From Kineosporia sp. A_224 (GTDB lineage Bacteria > Actinomycetota > Actinomycetes > Actinomycetales > Kineosporiaceae), in the NCBI RefSeq assembly GCF_002198655.1, contig NZ_MWLN01000128.1, forward strand, positions 1-40,331: a stretch of DNA of 40,331 bases, written 5' to 3'. This document shows positions 8,610-18,458 of the stretch, one piece after another. A program made the translations under genes and the position numbers. Each line of letters starts with the position of its first letter. Position 1 is the first letter of the stretch. The notes beneath the pieces are model-generated. The model was not told the origin of the DNA. It did no database searches and worked only from the letters and a program-made list of their open reading frames with translations.

Positions 8610-8705
8610 GGGTACTACCACCGCCGGGCGGCGTGCCGTCCGGCGTTCACCACCGCGACACCGCCGCGAGGGCGCCGGCCGGGCCGCGACGCGGGTACTA
8701 GCACC
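8610..8705 (+). repeat. Pair of 13-bp direct repeats in an intergenic region
   Basis: GGGTACTACCACC (8610-8622) and GGGTACTAGCACC (8693-8705) match at 12 of 13 positions, 83 bases apart start to start. They lie in the 246-base gap between trhA and the secreted-protein gene. The core GGTACTACC is nearly palindromic, as expected for a response-regulator or repressor half-site pair. Nothing else coding is visible in this gap. Confidence 0.4.
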
Positions 8706-8850
8706 AGCGCAGAGGTGCGGCAGCGGCGTCGGGGCACCGACCGCGCCCGGCAGGTCGTAGCCCGGTGATCCGATGGCCCCGCCTACCGACGGACGACTGC
8801 ACTGGGGGCACCCCCGCAGAACGACGGGGAACCCCCTCAAGGAGTCCACC

Positions 8851-9240
8851 GTGAACGCAGTGCGCACAGCAGCCCTCGCCGCGACCGGCATGGTCGTCGC
8901 CCTCGGCCTCACCGTCGTCCCGGCCCACGCCAAGTCCGTCGACGTCCAGGGCGCGGCCTCGTGCACGGGCGGCGTCAAGGCCAAGATCAAGGCCGGGCCC
9001 CGCGACCCGCGACAGCTCAAGATCAACGTGCAGGTCGACGACACCGGCACGACGGCCCGGACCTGGACGATCGTCGTCCGGGACAACGACGAGTCCAGGA
9101 CGGTCACGGCCACGACCGCCGGCGCGTCGAACTCGATCGACCGCGACGTCTTCACCGCGAACGGCGCCGGTGCCGACACCGTGACCTTCACGGCGACCCG
9201 GGCCGGTGCCTCCTGCAGCGGCAGCGTCGTCGTCCCCTGA
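8851..9240 (+). CDS. Small secreted protein
   Basis: A 129-residue protein. The Sec signal peptide runs to about residue 27, with a VVALGLTVVP core and an AHA cleavage motif. The mature part starts KSVDVQGAASC and consists of beta-rich repeats (KINVQVDDTG, TWTIVVRDND, DTVTFTATRAG), with two cysteines far apart (CTGG near the start, SCSGS near the end) that could form one disulfide. This looks like a single Ig-like or beta-sandwich exported domain. The GTG start has AAGGAG eight bases upstream; an earlier in-frame ATG at 8773 would place 26 polar residues before the signal and is rejected. Function unknown. Confidence 0.8.
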   Translation: MNAVRTAALAATGMVVALGLTVVPAHAKSVDVQGAASCTGGVKAKIKAGPRDPRQLKINVQVDDTGTTARTWTIVVRDNDESRTVTATTAGASNSIDRDVFTANGAGADTVTFTATRAGASCSGSVVVP

Positions 9241-9261
9241 GGCCCGCCTGACCGGTAGCCC

Positions 9262-9312
9262 CGGAGCCCGTACGACCGGCCGCGGACCTGCGGCCGTGCC
9301 GTGCGGGCTCCG
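9262..9312. terminator. Nested hairpin between convergent genes
   Basis: Outer arms CGGAGCCCG (9262-9270) and CGGGCTCCG (9304-9312) enclose an inner GGCCGC/GCGGCC stem (9278-9283, 9290-9295). It lies in the 84-base gap between convergent stops and is probably a bidirectional terminator. Confidence 0.6.
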
Positions 9313-9324
9313 CCGGGCCGGGGA

Positions 9325-9873
9325 TCAGCCCTCGTCGGACGCCGCGCCGGCCGACGGCGCCGGCCCCGCCTCGCGGACCTTGGCGACCGAGTCCATCGCC
9401 GAGCGCAGGTCGGCGAGCCAGGCGTCGGAGTTGTCCCCCACGAGCCGCACGCACCAGGCGAGCGCGTGCGAGCGCGACCGAGCGACCCCGGCGTCGACGA
9501 GGGTGTCGAGCACCTGCCGCTCCGGCTGGCGCAGCCGGGTCATCACCGGGACGGCGAGGTGGGTGAACAGTTCGCGCCGCTCCCCGACCCGCACCCCCCA
9601 CGCCACCTTGCGACCGAACCTGTGCTCGGCCTCACGGGCGATCGCGATCCGCCGGTCCCGGGTGTCCGCCCGGAAGCGGGCGACCCGCCCCGCGACCGCC
9701 TCCGCCTTCTCGGCGTCCGTCGCGCCGGCCTCGGTCTCCGGCGCGGGGACGACGAGGACGACGGTGACCTCCTCACGGTCGACGGTCACCTCGGGCGCCG
9801 TCGCCGTCCACTCCTGCGGGAGCCGCTCGCCGAACCAGGCGGCGGCCGTCTTCGAGTCTGCATTGTTCGTCAT
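9325..9873 (-). CDS. Small protein, possible ribbon-helix-helix regulator
   Basis: A 182-residue cytoplasmic protein not assigned to a named family. Residues 20-100 are a charged, mostly beta/alpha region. Residues 115-165 contain LDTLVDAGVARSRSHALAWCVRLV, whose RSRSHALAW core resembles the strand-helix junction of ribbon-helix-helix DNA-binding proteins; this is inference from pattern only. The ATG at 9873 has no ribosome site, but AATCAT lies exactly six bases upstream, so the transcript is probably leaderless. Two GATTAC repeats eight bases apart overlap that promoter, as expected for tandem binding by a small autoregulator. It is last in the minus-strand run that starts at the YyaL gene. 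Confidence 0.6.
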   Translation of the reverse strand: MTNNADSKTAAAWFGERLPQEWTATAPEVTVDREEVTVVLVVPAPETEAGATDAEKAEAVAGRVARFRADTRDRRIAIAREAEHRFGRKVAWGVRVGERRELFTHLAVPVMTRLRQPERQVLDTLVDAGVARSRSHALAWCVRLVGDNSDAWLADLRSAMDSVAKVREAGPAPSAGAASDEG

Positions 9874-9881
9874 GCAACGAT

Positions 9882-9895
9882 GATTACACGATTAC
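9882..9895 (-). promoter_or_regulatory. Tandem GATTAC repeat overlapping the -10 box
   Basis: GATTAC occurs at 9882-9887 and 9890-9895 (plus-strand reading), an eight-base periodicity. Read leftward this is GTAATCGT-GTAATCAT, and the second unit supplies the -10 hexamer of the gene at 9873. Confidence 0.45.
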
Positions 9896-9900
9896 CTGGC

Positions 9901-10242
9901 TTACAGAACCTGGTCAGGCCGGTGTTCGCCGCGGGCGGACGGCGGGGCCGGGTGCTCCGCGGGCAGGTCCGCCGGGTCGCCGTGCTCGACGGGCCCGAGC
10001 AGCCCGGTCGGCAGCGCCACGGCCGCGTCTCCCGGCGCGTCGGCGGGCGGGTCGCCCGGCGCGGGGACGGCGACCTTGCGCCGTCGCTGCTCCTCCCGCA
10101 CGACCCGGGCCGCGGCCTTGGACGGCGAGAAGAGGGCGTCCGCGAACTCGAAGACGGCCCCGAAGCGGCCGGCGCCCGCCCCTGCGGCCAGGCGGCGCAT
10201 GATGCCGCCGCCGGGCGCGCCCGACGGTGTCTGCTGGCTCAT
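9901..10242 (-). CDS. Small hypothetical protein
   Basis: A 113-residue protein. The only conserved-looking part is residues 10-55: a Gly-rich start, then FGAVFEFADALFSPSKAAARVVREEQRRRK, an amphipathic helix followed by a basic segment. The rest is Pro/Ala/Asp-rich and probably disordered. Similar short proteins with an FxPS(K/R) core are common in actinobacteria and uncharacterised; DUF6191 is a possible match that I cannot confirm. The ATG has GAGGGGG about eight bases upstream. It sits 54 bases after the universal stress protein gene and 27 bases before the next gene, in the same direction, so co-transcription is likely. Confidence 0.6.
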   Translation of the reverse strand: MSQQTPSGAPGGGIMRRLAAGAGAGRFGAVFEFADALFSPSKAAARVVREEQRRRKVAVPAPGDPPADAPGDAAVALPTGLLGPVEHGDPADLPAEHPAPPSARGEHRPDQVL

Positions 10243-10296
10243 CCCGTACCCCCTCGCGGGCCGCGGCGACCGGTGGGACCCAGCGTCCCCCCGCCG

Positions 10297-10776
10297 CTAC
10301 CTCCGCACAACGACCACGGGGCAGGTCGCGTGCCGCAGCGCGTACTCGGCGACCGAGCCGAGGAGCAGGTCGGCGAGGTGGCCCCGCCCGCGGTGGCCGA
10401 CGACGAGCAGGTCGGCGTCCGCGGCGACGGCGACGAGCGTCGGGCCGGCCGGGCCGTGCACCGCGTGGCAGACGACCTCGGGCGGCGTGCCGCTGCCCCG
10501 TGCGGCGACCGTGGCGGCGACGTCGGCCTCGGCGAGCCTTCGCGTCACCGCGGCGCACTCGGGCATCGAGGGCACCGAGCCGGGCTCGCCCGGGACGTCG
10601 TCGATCGCGGTCGCGAGCATCCAGGTCCGCACGACGTGCACCGCGCAGCCGCGGCGGTCCGCGTCGTCGAGCGCCCAGTCGAGCGCGGACGCCGCACCCC
10701 GCGACCCGTCGCTCCCGACGACGATGCCGCCCTCGATCGTCGGTACGGCGGCCCAGGGCTCGACGGTCTCGTCCAT
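10297..10776 (-). CDS. Universal stress protein
   Basis: A 159-residue single-domain UspA-family protein. It begins its fold with IVVGSDGSRGAASALDWA and ends with the ATP-binding signature GHRG-x9-GS in VVGHRGRGHLADLLLGSV, then CPVVVV. The intact G-2x-G-9x-G(S/T) motif predicts nucleotide binding. In actinobacteria such proteins accumulate in hypoxia or stationary phase, which fits the fermentative genes elsewhere in the window. The ATG at 10776 has GGAGG almost touching it, which is unusually close, so the true start could differ by a few codons. It lies 50 bases after the phosphoesterase gene in the same direction. Confidence 0.88.
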   Translation of the reverse strand: MDETVEPWAAVPTIEGGIVVGSDGSRGAASALDWALDDADRRGCAVHVVRTWMLATAIDDVPGEPGSVPSMPECAAVTRRLAEADVAATVAARGSGTPPEVVCHAVHGPAGPTLVAVAADADLLVVGHRGRGHLADLLLGSVAEYALRHATCPVVVVRR

Positions 10777-10826
10777 GCCTCCAGCCTCGTCGACGACGGC
10801 GCCCCCGGCGAGAGGCGGAGGTCCGG

Positions 10827-12701
10827 TCAGGGAGCGACCTGGACGTCCGGGGGCAGGGACACCACCGACGGGCTCCGCGGTGCGGGCCGGACGACGTCGA
10901 AGGCGTCGACGACCGTGAAGGCCGCGGCCGTCGCCGCCGCGTCCTGCCCTCTCGGCACCGCGCCCACGGCGAACACCTCGACGTGGATCCCGGCGGCGGT
11001 GAACGTCATCCGCAGGTGGGCCTTGTAGTCCTCGACCCCGAGCCCGGAGAACGCCTCGTTGTGGTGCATCCCGAGCACGTCCGCGAGGGCGAGGTAGCCC
11101 GCGAGCACCCCGGTGCCGACCAGGCCCGCCGCGGTGGCCGTCGCTGCCGAGAGCGCCAGGTCCAGCAGCCGGCCGGGCCAGTCGTCCGCCACCGCCCACC
11201 AGGACGACGACAGCCACCAGACCGCCGCGACGAGCCCGGCGTGGACGGCGACGTGGACCGTCGCGAGGGCGGTCGCGGTCGCCGTCGACGCCTGGTCCCG
11301 CCCGGAGACGCCGTACCCGAGCAGGCCCGCGAGGACGGCCGCCACGAGCACCCCGAGGAGCTGGCCCCAGCCGTTCGACCGGGTCGCGACCGCGACGGCG
11401 CCGGCGGCGTAGACGCCGGTGACGAGCGCGGGCAGGCCCGCGGTGTTGACGTACGCCGTCCGCAGCCAGCGACGGTTGCGGACCGCCCGGGACTGCGCGG
11501 CGGACGGGTACCGCTCGCGGGCCGTGTACCGGACCGGGACGCGCGGCGGGACCGGGTCCCAGCGCATGACGATCTCCGGCTCGACGTGGTGCGTGCTCGA
11601 CAGGTAGGCGCCGCCCGCCCCGCACGTCACGAGGTGGTCCGGCCGGGCGCTCGGCGCGTCGGCCGCGGGTGCGCCGGTGGCCGCGGGCGCAGCAGGTGGC
11701 GCGTCGTCCTCGCGGGTGTAGCGCACGTAGTGGTGCTTGTCGCCGGAGACGAGCATCCGGACCCGGTGCCGGTGCTCGGGGCCGAGCACCCGGTCGAGGA
11801 ACCACACGAGCACCTGCTTGTTGCTCGTCCAGTCCTGCGTGTCGGCGTCCTCGTCGACCCAGCTCGGACGCGCGGTGCACAGGACGATCTGGTCGTCGCC
11901 GTGCAGCTGGGTGACCGCCCGGCGGAAGTAGGCGAGCTGGGCGGCGTCGATGGGCGCGTCGAGCTGGATGTCGATGCCCCACACCCACCAGCCGTGCGGC
12001 AGCCGGGCCGCCCAGTACGAGCGGGACTGCAGGCACGACCACCCGCCGGCGAACCGGTCGACCGAGCCGAAGTGCTGGGGCTGCAGCGTGTCCGACGACG
12101 TGCCGCCGTCCCGGACCCACGTCTCGCAGAACATCCGGCGGAAGGCCGCGAGGCCGTCGTACCAGTCGTGGTTGCCGGGCACCGCCAGCACGAACGGGGC
12201 CTGTGCGGGCTGCCCGTCCGGCGTGGGTCCCGGGACGGCGAAGGTCGGCCCCGGGCTGAAGGCCCGCCAGGCGTGCGCGTACGGCGTCACGAGCCGCGCC
12301 CGGTACTCCGGCACCGACGCGACGGGGTAGACCTCGTCCCCGCCGAACAGCAGCAGCGACGTCGCGGGCGTGCCGTCGTCCGGGGACCACGCACCGCGCG
12401 CGACGTGCGCCGCGACGGCGAACGTCGCGTCGTAGCCGTCACCCGTGTCCGCGACGTAGTCGACGACGAACGGCGCGTCGGCGTCGGCGACGGCCGAGAG
12501 GTCGTAGAACTGCCGCGGCGCCGTCGCCTCGACGTCGCGCTTGTCCGCGAACCGCGCGAAGACCGTGCCCTGGGCGACCTCGCGGCCGGTGCGCCACAGC
12601 TGGGCGGGCGAGAACCACGCGACGGGCCGGACGCGGCGCGGCCCGTCCGCTGCCGACGGCGGCACGTCGAGCCCGTCGGGTGTCGTCGAGAGGATGCCCA
12701 T
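10827..12701 (-). CDS. Metallophosphoesterase with C-terminal membrane domain
   Basis: A 624-residue protein. The N-terminal part (about residues 70-400) is a calcineurin-like metallophosphoesterase with VADTGDGYD, LLFGGDEVYP, VPGNHDWYDG and the late GDKHHYVRY, the order of metal-binding motifs in that superfamily. The C-terminal third (about 415-580) has four or five hydrophobic helices, including PALVTGVYAAGAVAVA and AGLVAAVWWL, followed by a soluble tail with MHHNEAFSGLG. The enzyme is therefore membrane-anchored with its catalytic head before the helices. The substrate is unknown; phospholipid, nucleotide or protein phosphates are all possible. AAGGA lies eight bases before the ATG. It is 26 bases downstream of the YyaL gene. 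Confidence 0.85.
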   Translation of the reverse strand: MGILSTTPDGLDVPPSAADGPRRVRPVAWFSPAQLWRTGREVAQGTVFARFADKRDVEATAPRQFYDLSAVADADAPFVVDYVADTGDGYDATFAVAAHVARGAWSPDDGTPATSLLLFGGDEVYPVASVPEYRARLVTPYAHAWRAFSPGPTFAVPGPTPDGQPAQAPFVLAVPGNHDWYDGLAAFRRMFCETWVRDGGTSSDTLQPQHFGSVDRFAGGWSCLQSRSYWAARLPHGWWVWGIDIQLDAPIDAAQLAYFRRAVTQLHGDDQIVLCTARPSWVDEDADTQDWTSNKQVLVWFLDRVLGPEHRHRVRMLVSGDKHHYVRYTREDDAPPAAPAATGAPAADAPSARPDHLVTCGAGGAYLSSTHHVEPEIVMRWDPVPPRVPVRYTARERYPSAAQSRAVRNRRWLRTAYVNTAGLPALVTGVYAAGAVAVATRSNGWGQLLGVLVAAVLAGLLGYGVSGRDQASTATATALATVHVAVHAGLVAAVWWLSSSWWAVADDWPGRLLDLALSAATATAAGLVGTGVLAGYLALADVLGMHHNEAFSGLGVEDYKAHLRMTFTAAGIHVEVFAVGAVPRGQDAAATAAAFTVVDAFDVVRPAPRSPSVVSLPPDVQVAP

Positions 12702-12727
12702 CGCCCGGTCCTTCCGCGTGACCTGCC

Positions 12728-14926
<2,199 letters not shown>

Positions 14927-15024
14927 CACACGGGCGATTCTCCCCCACGGGTCCGGCCCGCGACGACCGCAGGCGTCCCGATAACCCGTTGCGCCGCCGC
15001 GCCCGCCCGGCGGACGCTGGGGCC

Positions 15025-15093
15025 ATGACCACCGGGCGACCTTCCGTCGCGGCCGCGCGAGCTCCGCTCCCGTCGGCCGCCGCGTCCTGGTGA
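15025..15093 (+). CDS. Candidate Ala-rich leader peptide (22 codons)
   Basis: ATG at 15025 opens a 22-codon frame ending at TGA 15091-15093. It holds seven Ala codons, in a block of three (15049-15057), one at 15061-15063 and another three in a row (15076-15084), then Ser and Trp before the stop. It lies 127 bases upstream of an alanyl-tRNA synthetase paralogue and 15 bases before a strong hairpin. That layout is what ribosome-mediated attenuation needs: the peptide codes for the amino acid the downstream enzyme would use. Caveats: there is no clear ribosome site (only a weak GGGG), and Ala runs arise easily in this GC-rich DNA. Confidence 0.35.
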   Translation: MTTGRPSVAAARAPLPSAAASW

Positions 15094-15107
15094 TCTGAAC
15101 CCCTCCG

Positions 15108-15136
15108 GACCCGGCATCCGACACGGATGCCGGGTC
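15108..15136 (+). promoter_or_regulatory. 13-bp leader hairpin before the AlaRS paralogue
   Basis: GACCCGGCATCCG (15108-15120), loop ACA, then CGGATGCCGGGTC (15124-15136): a perfect 13-bp stem. It cannot terminate a coding gene, because the two neighbouring genes diverge from this region. It lies in the 5' leader of the gene at 15220. No T-run follows, which weakens a classical terminator reading. Confidence 0.65.
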
Positions 15137-15219
15137 TGCGCGCGCCCTGGGCCGGGTGCGCGCGGGGCCGGGGGACGTGCGGGTGCCGGGCACGGTCCGT
15201 CCGCCCCGAGGAGAACCCC

Positions 15220-16473
15220 ATGTCCGGGCACCACGTCCCGTCCGTCGCGCCGTCCACCCCGCAGGTGCTCGAGACCTTCCGCGCCTGGTACCGCGAGCGC
15301 GGGCACGCGCTGCTGCCCTCGTCGTCCCTGCTGCGCCCGGGCAGCGACCCGGTCCTGTTCACGACGTCCGGGATGCACCCGCTCACCGACGACCTCGGCC
15401 GCGGCAGCCACCCGGCGGGGTCGCGGCTCATGTCGGTGCAGCGCTGCCTGCGCACGACCGACGTCGACGAGGTCGGCGACGACACCCACCTCACGGCGTT
15501 CCAGATGCTCGGCTGCTGGTCGCTGGGCGACTACCCGCACACGGCGTCCCTGCAGTGGGGGTACGAGCTGCTCACCGACGGGTTCGGCGTCCCGCCGGGG
15601 CTGCTCCACGCGACGGTCTTCGGCGGGGACGGCGCGGTGCCGGCGGACGACGACGCGGCCAGGTTGTGGGAGGGGCTCGGCGTCCCCGTCGAGCGGACCG
15701 TCGAGGACAACTGGTGGTCGAACGGGCCGGTCGGGCTCTGCGGCCCGGACTCGGAGCTGTTCGTCTGGACCGACCCGGCGACGCCGCCGACGTCCGTGCC
15801 GACCCGCGACCCGCGCTGGGTCGAGGTCGCCAACCACGTCTCGATGCGGTTCCGGCGCGGCGGCGACGGGCGGCTCACCCCGCTCGAGGTGCCGTGCGTC
15901 GACGTCGGGACGGGACTGGAACGGCTGGTGGCGGTGCTCCAGGGCGGTGCGAGCGTCTACGACACCGACGTCCTGCGGCCGTGGGTCACGCACGGGTCAT
16001 CCGTGTGGGGGCTCGGCGCGGACGACGTCCGCGTCGTGTCGGACCACCTGCGGGCGTCCGTGCTGCTCGTCGGCGACGGCCTCACGCCGGGCCACACCCG
16101 GCAGGGGTACGTCCTCAAGCGGCTCCTGCGCCGGGCGCTCACCCGGCTGTGGCTCCACGACCCGGCGCTGCGCCTCGACGACCTGCCGGACGGGCTCGTC
16201 GAGAGCACCGGCGACCTCTTCGAGCTGGCGGTCGACCCGCAGCAGGTCCGGGCCGTGCTCGGCGGGCAGCAGCGCTCGTTCGACCGCGTCGTCGCGGACG
16301 GCGTGCGCCGGGTCGGCCGGCTGCGCGGCACCGGCCGCCTCGGGGACGACGTCTGTCGTGAGCTCCACGAGACGTACGGGCTCCCGCCGGAGGTCGTCGC
16401 GCGGTTGCTCGACCCGACGGCTCAAGTCGCAGGGCCCGTGCACCGACAGCCCGGTCATGACCCTCGCCACTGA
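15220..16473 (+). CDS. Stand-alone alanyl-tRNA synthetase catalytic-domain paralogue
   Basis: A 417-residue protein matching only the catalytic N-terminal part of AlaRS. Class II landmarks: FTTSGMHPL and the motif 2-like [12 protein letters not shown] (AlaRS: FEMLGNFSFGDY), LCGPDSELF (for GPCGPCSE) and motif 3 VGTGLERLV near residue 230. The rest of the helical domain follows, then the protein ends. The editing and C-Ala domains, normally another 450 residues, are absent, so it is not the housekeeping enzyme. Possible roles are activating alanine or another small amino acid for a carrier or modification, or a tRNA-related sensor. GAGGAG lies six bases before the ATG. Its 3' end overlaps the chemoreceptor start by 17 bases and contains that gene's promoter. 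Confidence 0.85.
   Translation: MSGHHVPSVAPSTPQVLETFRAWYRERGHALLPSSSLLRPGSDPVLFTTSGMHPLTDDLGRGSHPAGSRLMSVQRCLRTTDVDEVGDDTHLTAFQMLGCWSLGDYPHTASLQWGYELLTDGFGVPPGLLHATVFGGDGAVPADDDAARLWEGLGVPVERTVEDNWWSNGPVGLCGPDSELFVWTDPATPPTSVPTRDPRWVEVANHVSMRFRRGGDGRLTPLEVPCVDVGTGLERLVAVLQGGASVYDTDVLRPWVTHGSSVWGLGADDVRVVSDHLRASVLLVGDGLTPGHTRQGYVLKRLLRRALTRLWLHDPALRLDDLPDGLVESTGDLFELAVDPQQVRAVLGGQQRSFDRVVADGVRRVGRLRGTGRLGDDVCRELHETYGLPPEVVARLLDPTAQVAGPVHRQPGHDPRH
16421..16448 (+). promoter_or_regulatory. FliA (sigma-28)-type promoter for the chemoreceptor
   Basis: CTCAAGT (16421-16427), 15 bases, then CCGACA (16443-16448). This resembles the CTCA-N15-17-GCCGAA type used for motility genes in actinobacteria (Actinoplanes). 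The start codon at 16457 falls where transcription should begin, and there is no ribosome site. Confidence 0.5.
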
Positions 16474-17737
16474 CGCCGACCGGGCACCGCGCAGACCGTC
16501 GAGCGACCTGTCCGCCACGGGGCCGCTCCTCGCCTGGCTGTGGCTCGCGGCGGGGGCCGCCCTCGTCCTGCACGCCTTCGGCCGCAGCGGCGGCGAGCGG
16601 CTCTTCCTCGTCGCGGTCGGGGTGGCCTGCATCCTCGCCGGCGCCGGCCTGCGTCAGGTCCCGTGGGGCGGCGGGTGGCCGACGGCGCTCGCCAGGGCGG
16701 CGGTCCCCGCGTCCGTCGGCGTCATCACGACCGTCGCGCTCGGCAGCCCGCGGAGCGAGACGTTCGTCGTCCTGTTCCTCGCGCTCGGCGGGATGTGGAC
16801 CGGCCTGGCCCTCGACCGGTCCGACATCGGCACGGTCCTCGGGCTCGACCTCCTCGTCCTCGTCCTGGTCGCCCACCGGCACTACGACGGGCTCGTCGCC
16901 GAGGTGCTCGGCGCGCTGGCGCTCTCGACGACGGTCGCCGCGTTCACCCTCGCCGCGCACTGGATGCGCGGGCGGCTCGAGGCCACCCTCGTGGCGAACG
17001 CCCGCGCCGAGGACGCCCGGCGGCAGGAGCAGCTGCACGAGGCCCGGGAGCGGGAGCGGGCGGAGCAGGAGCGCACCCGGGCGACGACCGAGGAGGTCGA
17101 CCGACGGGCCCGGATCCAGACCGAGGTTGCCGACCGGGCACGCCAGCTGGCGGCGTCCGCCGACGACGTCCGGTCGCGCACCTCGGCCGTCGTCGGGGCG
17201 ACCGAGGAGATGAACGGTTCGCTCGGTGAGCTCGCGCGGACGGCGCAGGAGGCGGACCGGATCACGACGCTCGTGACGTCCAAGGCCTCGGAGGCGAGCC
17301 AGGCGATGACGGCGCTGGAGAGCTCGAGCGCCGAGATCATGGCGGCGAGCGACGTCATCCAGGCGATCGCCGAGCAGACGAACCTGCTCGCCCTCAACGC
17401 GACGATCGAGTCCGCACGGGCCGGCGAGGCCGGGCGCGGGTTCGCCGTCGTGGCCAACGAGGTGAAGGACCTCGCCCGGCAGACGAGCGACAACGCGGAC
17501 ATGATCACGCGGACCCTCGCCGAGGTGCAGCGCCAGGTGGGCACCGCGGTCGCCCGGGTCGAGGAGATCACCCGGAGCATGACCGAGCTCACCCAGCACA
17601 ACAGCGCCCTGGCCGCGGCCACCGAGGAGCAGAGCGCGTCCCTGGCCGAGGTCTCCACGGCGATGCGCGAGACCGCGGGTGCCCTCACGGTGATGACCGA
17701 GGGCGTCTCCGCCCTGGAGAGCGTCTCCGCGGGGTGA
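16457..17737 (+). CDS. Methyl-accepting chemotaxis protein, six-helix membrane sensor
   Basis: A 426-residue chemoreceptor. Residues 20-170 form about six short-loop membrane helices with no periplasmic ligand domain and no HAMP; a charged coiled coil (about 178-235) leads into the signalling domain. The hairpin tip [16 protein letters not shown]...[17 protein letters not shown] (about 303-345) is nearly canonical and is where CheA and CheW bind. The sensor is thus integral to the membrane, as expected for energy, light or membrane-state sensing rather than an extracellular solute. The start overlaps the AlaRS paralogue and is expected to be leaderless from the sigma-28-type site just upstream, so expression should follow motility. 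The rest of the chemotaxis system is not in the window. Confidence 0.9.
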   Translation: MTLATDADRAPRRPSSDLSATGPLLAWLWLAAGAALVLHAFGRSGGERLFLVAVGVACILAGAGLRQVPWGGGWPTALARAAVPASVGVITTVALGSPRSETFVVLFLALGGMWTGLALDRSDIGTVLGLDLLVLVLVAHRHYDGLVAEVLGALALSTTVAAFTLAAHWMRGRLEATLVANARAEDARRQEQLHEARERERAEQERTRATTEEVDRRARIQTEVADRARQLAASADDVRSRTSAVVGATEEMNGSLGELARTAQEADRITTLVTSKASEASQAMTALESSSAEIMAASDVIQAIAEQTNLLALNATIESARAGEAGRGFAVVANEVKDLARQTSDNADMITRTLAEVQRQVGTAVARVEEITRSMTELTQHNSALAAATEEQSASLAEVSTAMRETAGALTVMTEGVSALESVSAG

Positions 17738-17756
17738 CCCGCCCCGGGCGACCGGG

Positions 17757-17762
17757 CATCAT
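17757..17762 (+). promoter_or_regulatory. -10 hexamer of a leaderless transcript
   Basis: CATCAT, then six bases, then the ATG at 17769. It has the same geometry as the sites before trhA and the 2H phosphoesterase gene. Confidence 0.4.
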
Positions 17763-17768
17763 CGCCCC

Positions 17769-18431
17769 ATGACGACGACGGACGGCGCCCCGCGGCCCCG
17801 CATGCACCCCGAGTTCCCGGCACCGGCGGTCGCGACCCGCGGGAGCGCCGACCCGGCCGCGCCGCTCGTCGTCCTGCTCCACGGCCGCGGCTCCGACGAG
17901 CAGCAGATCATCGGCCTCGCCGACGCGCTCCCCGCCGGCCCGGAGTACGCGGCGGTCCGGGCGCCCATCGGCGAGGGCGGCGGGTACGCGTGGTTCGCCA
18001 ACCGCGGGATCGGCCGACCGGTGGCGCAGTCCCTGCGCGAGACCACGGACTGGTTCCGCGGCTGGCTGGACGGCGTCGCCCCGGCGGGGCGGCCGGTCGT
18101 GCTCGTCGGGTTCAGCGGCGGCGCGGCGTTCGCGGGCGGTCTGCTCCTCGACGACCCGGGCCGCTGGGCCGGGGTCGCCGTCCTCTACGGCACGCTGCCG
18201 TTCGACGCCGGGATGCCGATCACCCCGGGCCGTCTCGCCGGGGCGCCCGTGTTCCTCGCTCACGGCACGGGCGACACCGTGATCCCGGCCGACCTGCTCG
18301 CCCGCACGTGGGAGTACGCGCACACCGGCTCCGGCGCCGACCTCACGGCGCACCGTGACGGGGGCGGCCACGGCCTCACCGAGGGCGCGCTCGCGGCGCT
18401 GGACACCTGGCTCGCCGCGCGCACCGCCTGA
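17769..18431 (+). CDS. Carboxylesterase/phospholipase-type alpha/beta hydrolase
   Basis: A 220-residue cytoplasmic hydrolase of the Abhydrolase_2 (dienelactone-hydrolase-like) group. It opens its fold with VVLLHGRGSDEQQ (oxyanion region). The nucleophile elbow is GFSGG with Ser116; HGTGDTVIP supplies Asp169 and GGGHGL supplies His201, completing the triad. Its length matches short carboxylesterases that hydrolyse small acyl esters. No signal peptide is present. No ribosome site precedes the ATG; translation is probably leaderless. It ends convergently with the fucU gene, separated by a hairpin. Confidence 0.88.
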   Translation: MTTTDGAPRPRMHPEFPAPAVATRGSADPAAPLVVLLHGRGSDEQQIIGLADALPAGPEYAAVRAPIGEGGGYAWFANRGIGRPVAQSLRETTDWFRGWLDGVAPAGRPVVLVGFSGGAAFAGGLLLDDPGRWAGVAVLYGTLPFDAGMPITPGRLAGAPVFLAHGTGDTVIPADLLARTWEYAHTGSGADLTAHRDGGGHGLTEGALAALDTWLAARTA

Positions 18432-18450
18432 GCCCGCGCGCGGCGCGGGC
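18432..18450. terminator. Hairpin between convergent genes
   Basis: GCCCGCGC-gcg-GCGCGGGC: an eight-base-pair perfect stem beginning right after the hydrolase stop and filling the short gap to the opposing stop at 18459. Probably a bidirectional terminator. Confidence 0.6.
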
Positions 18451-18458
18451 CGGGCCGG

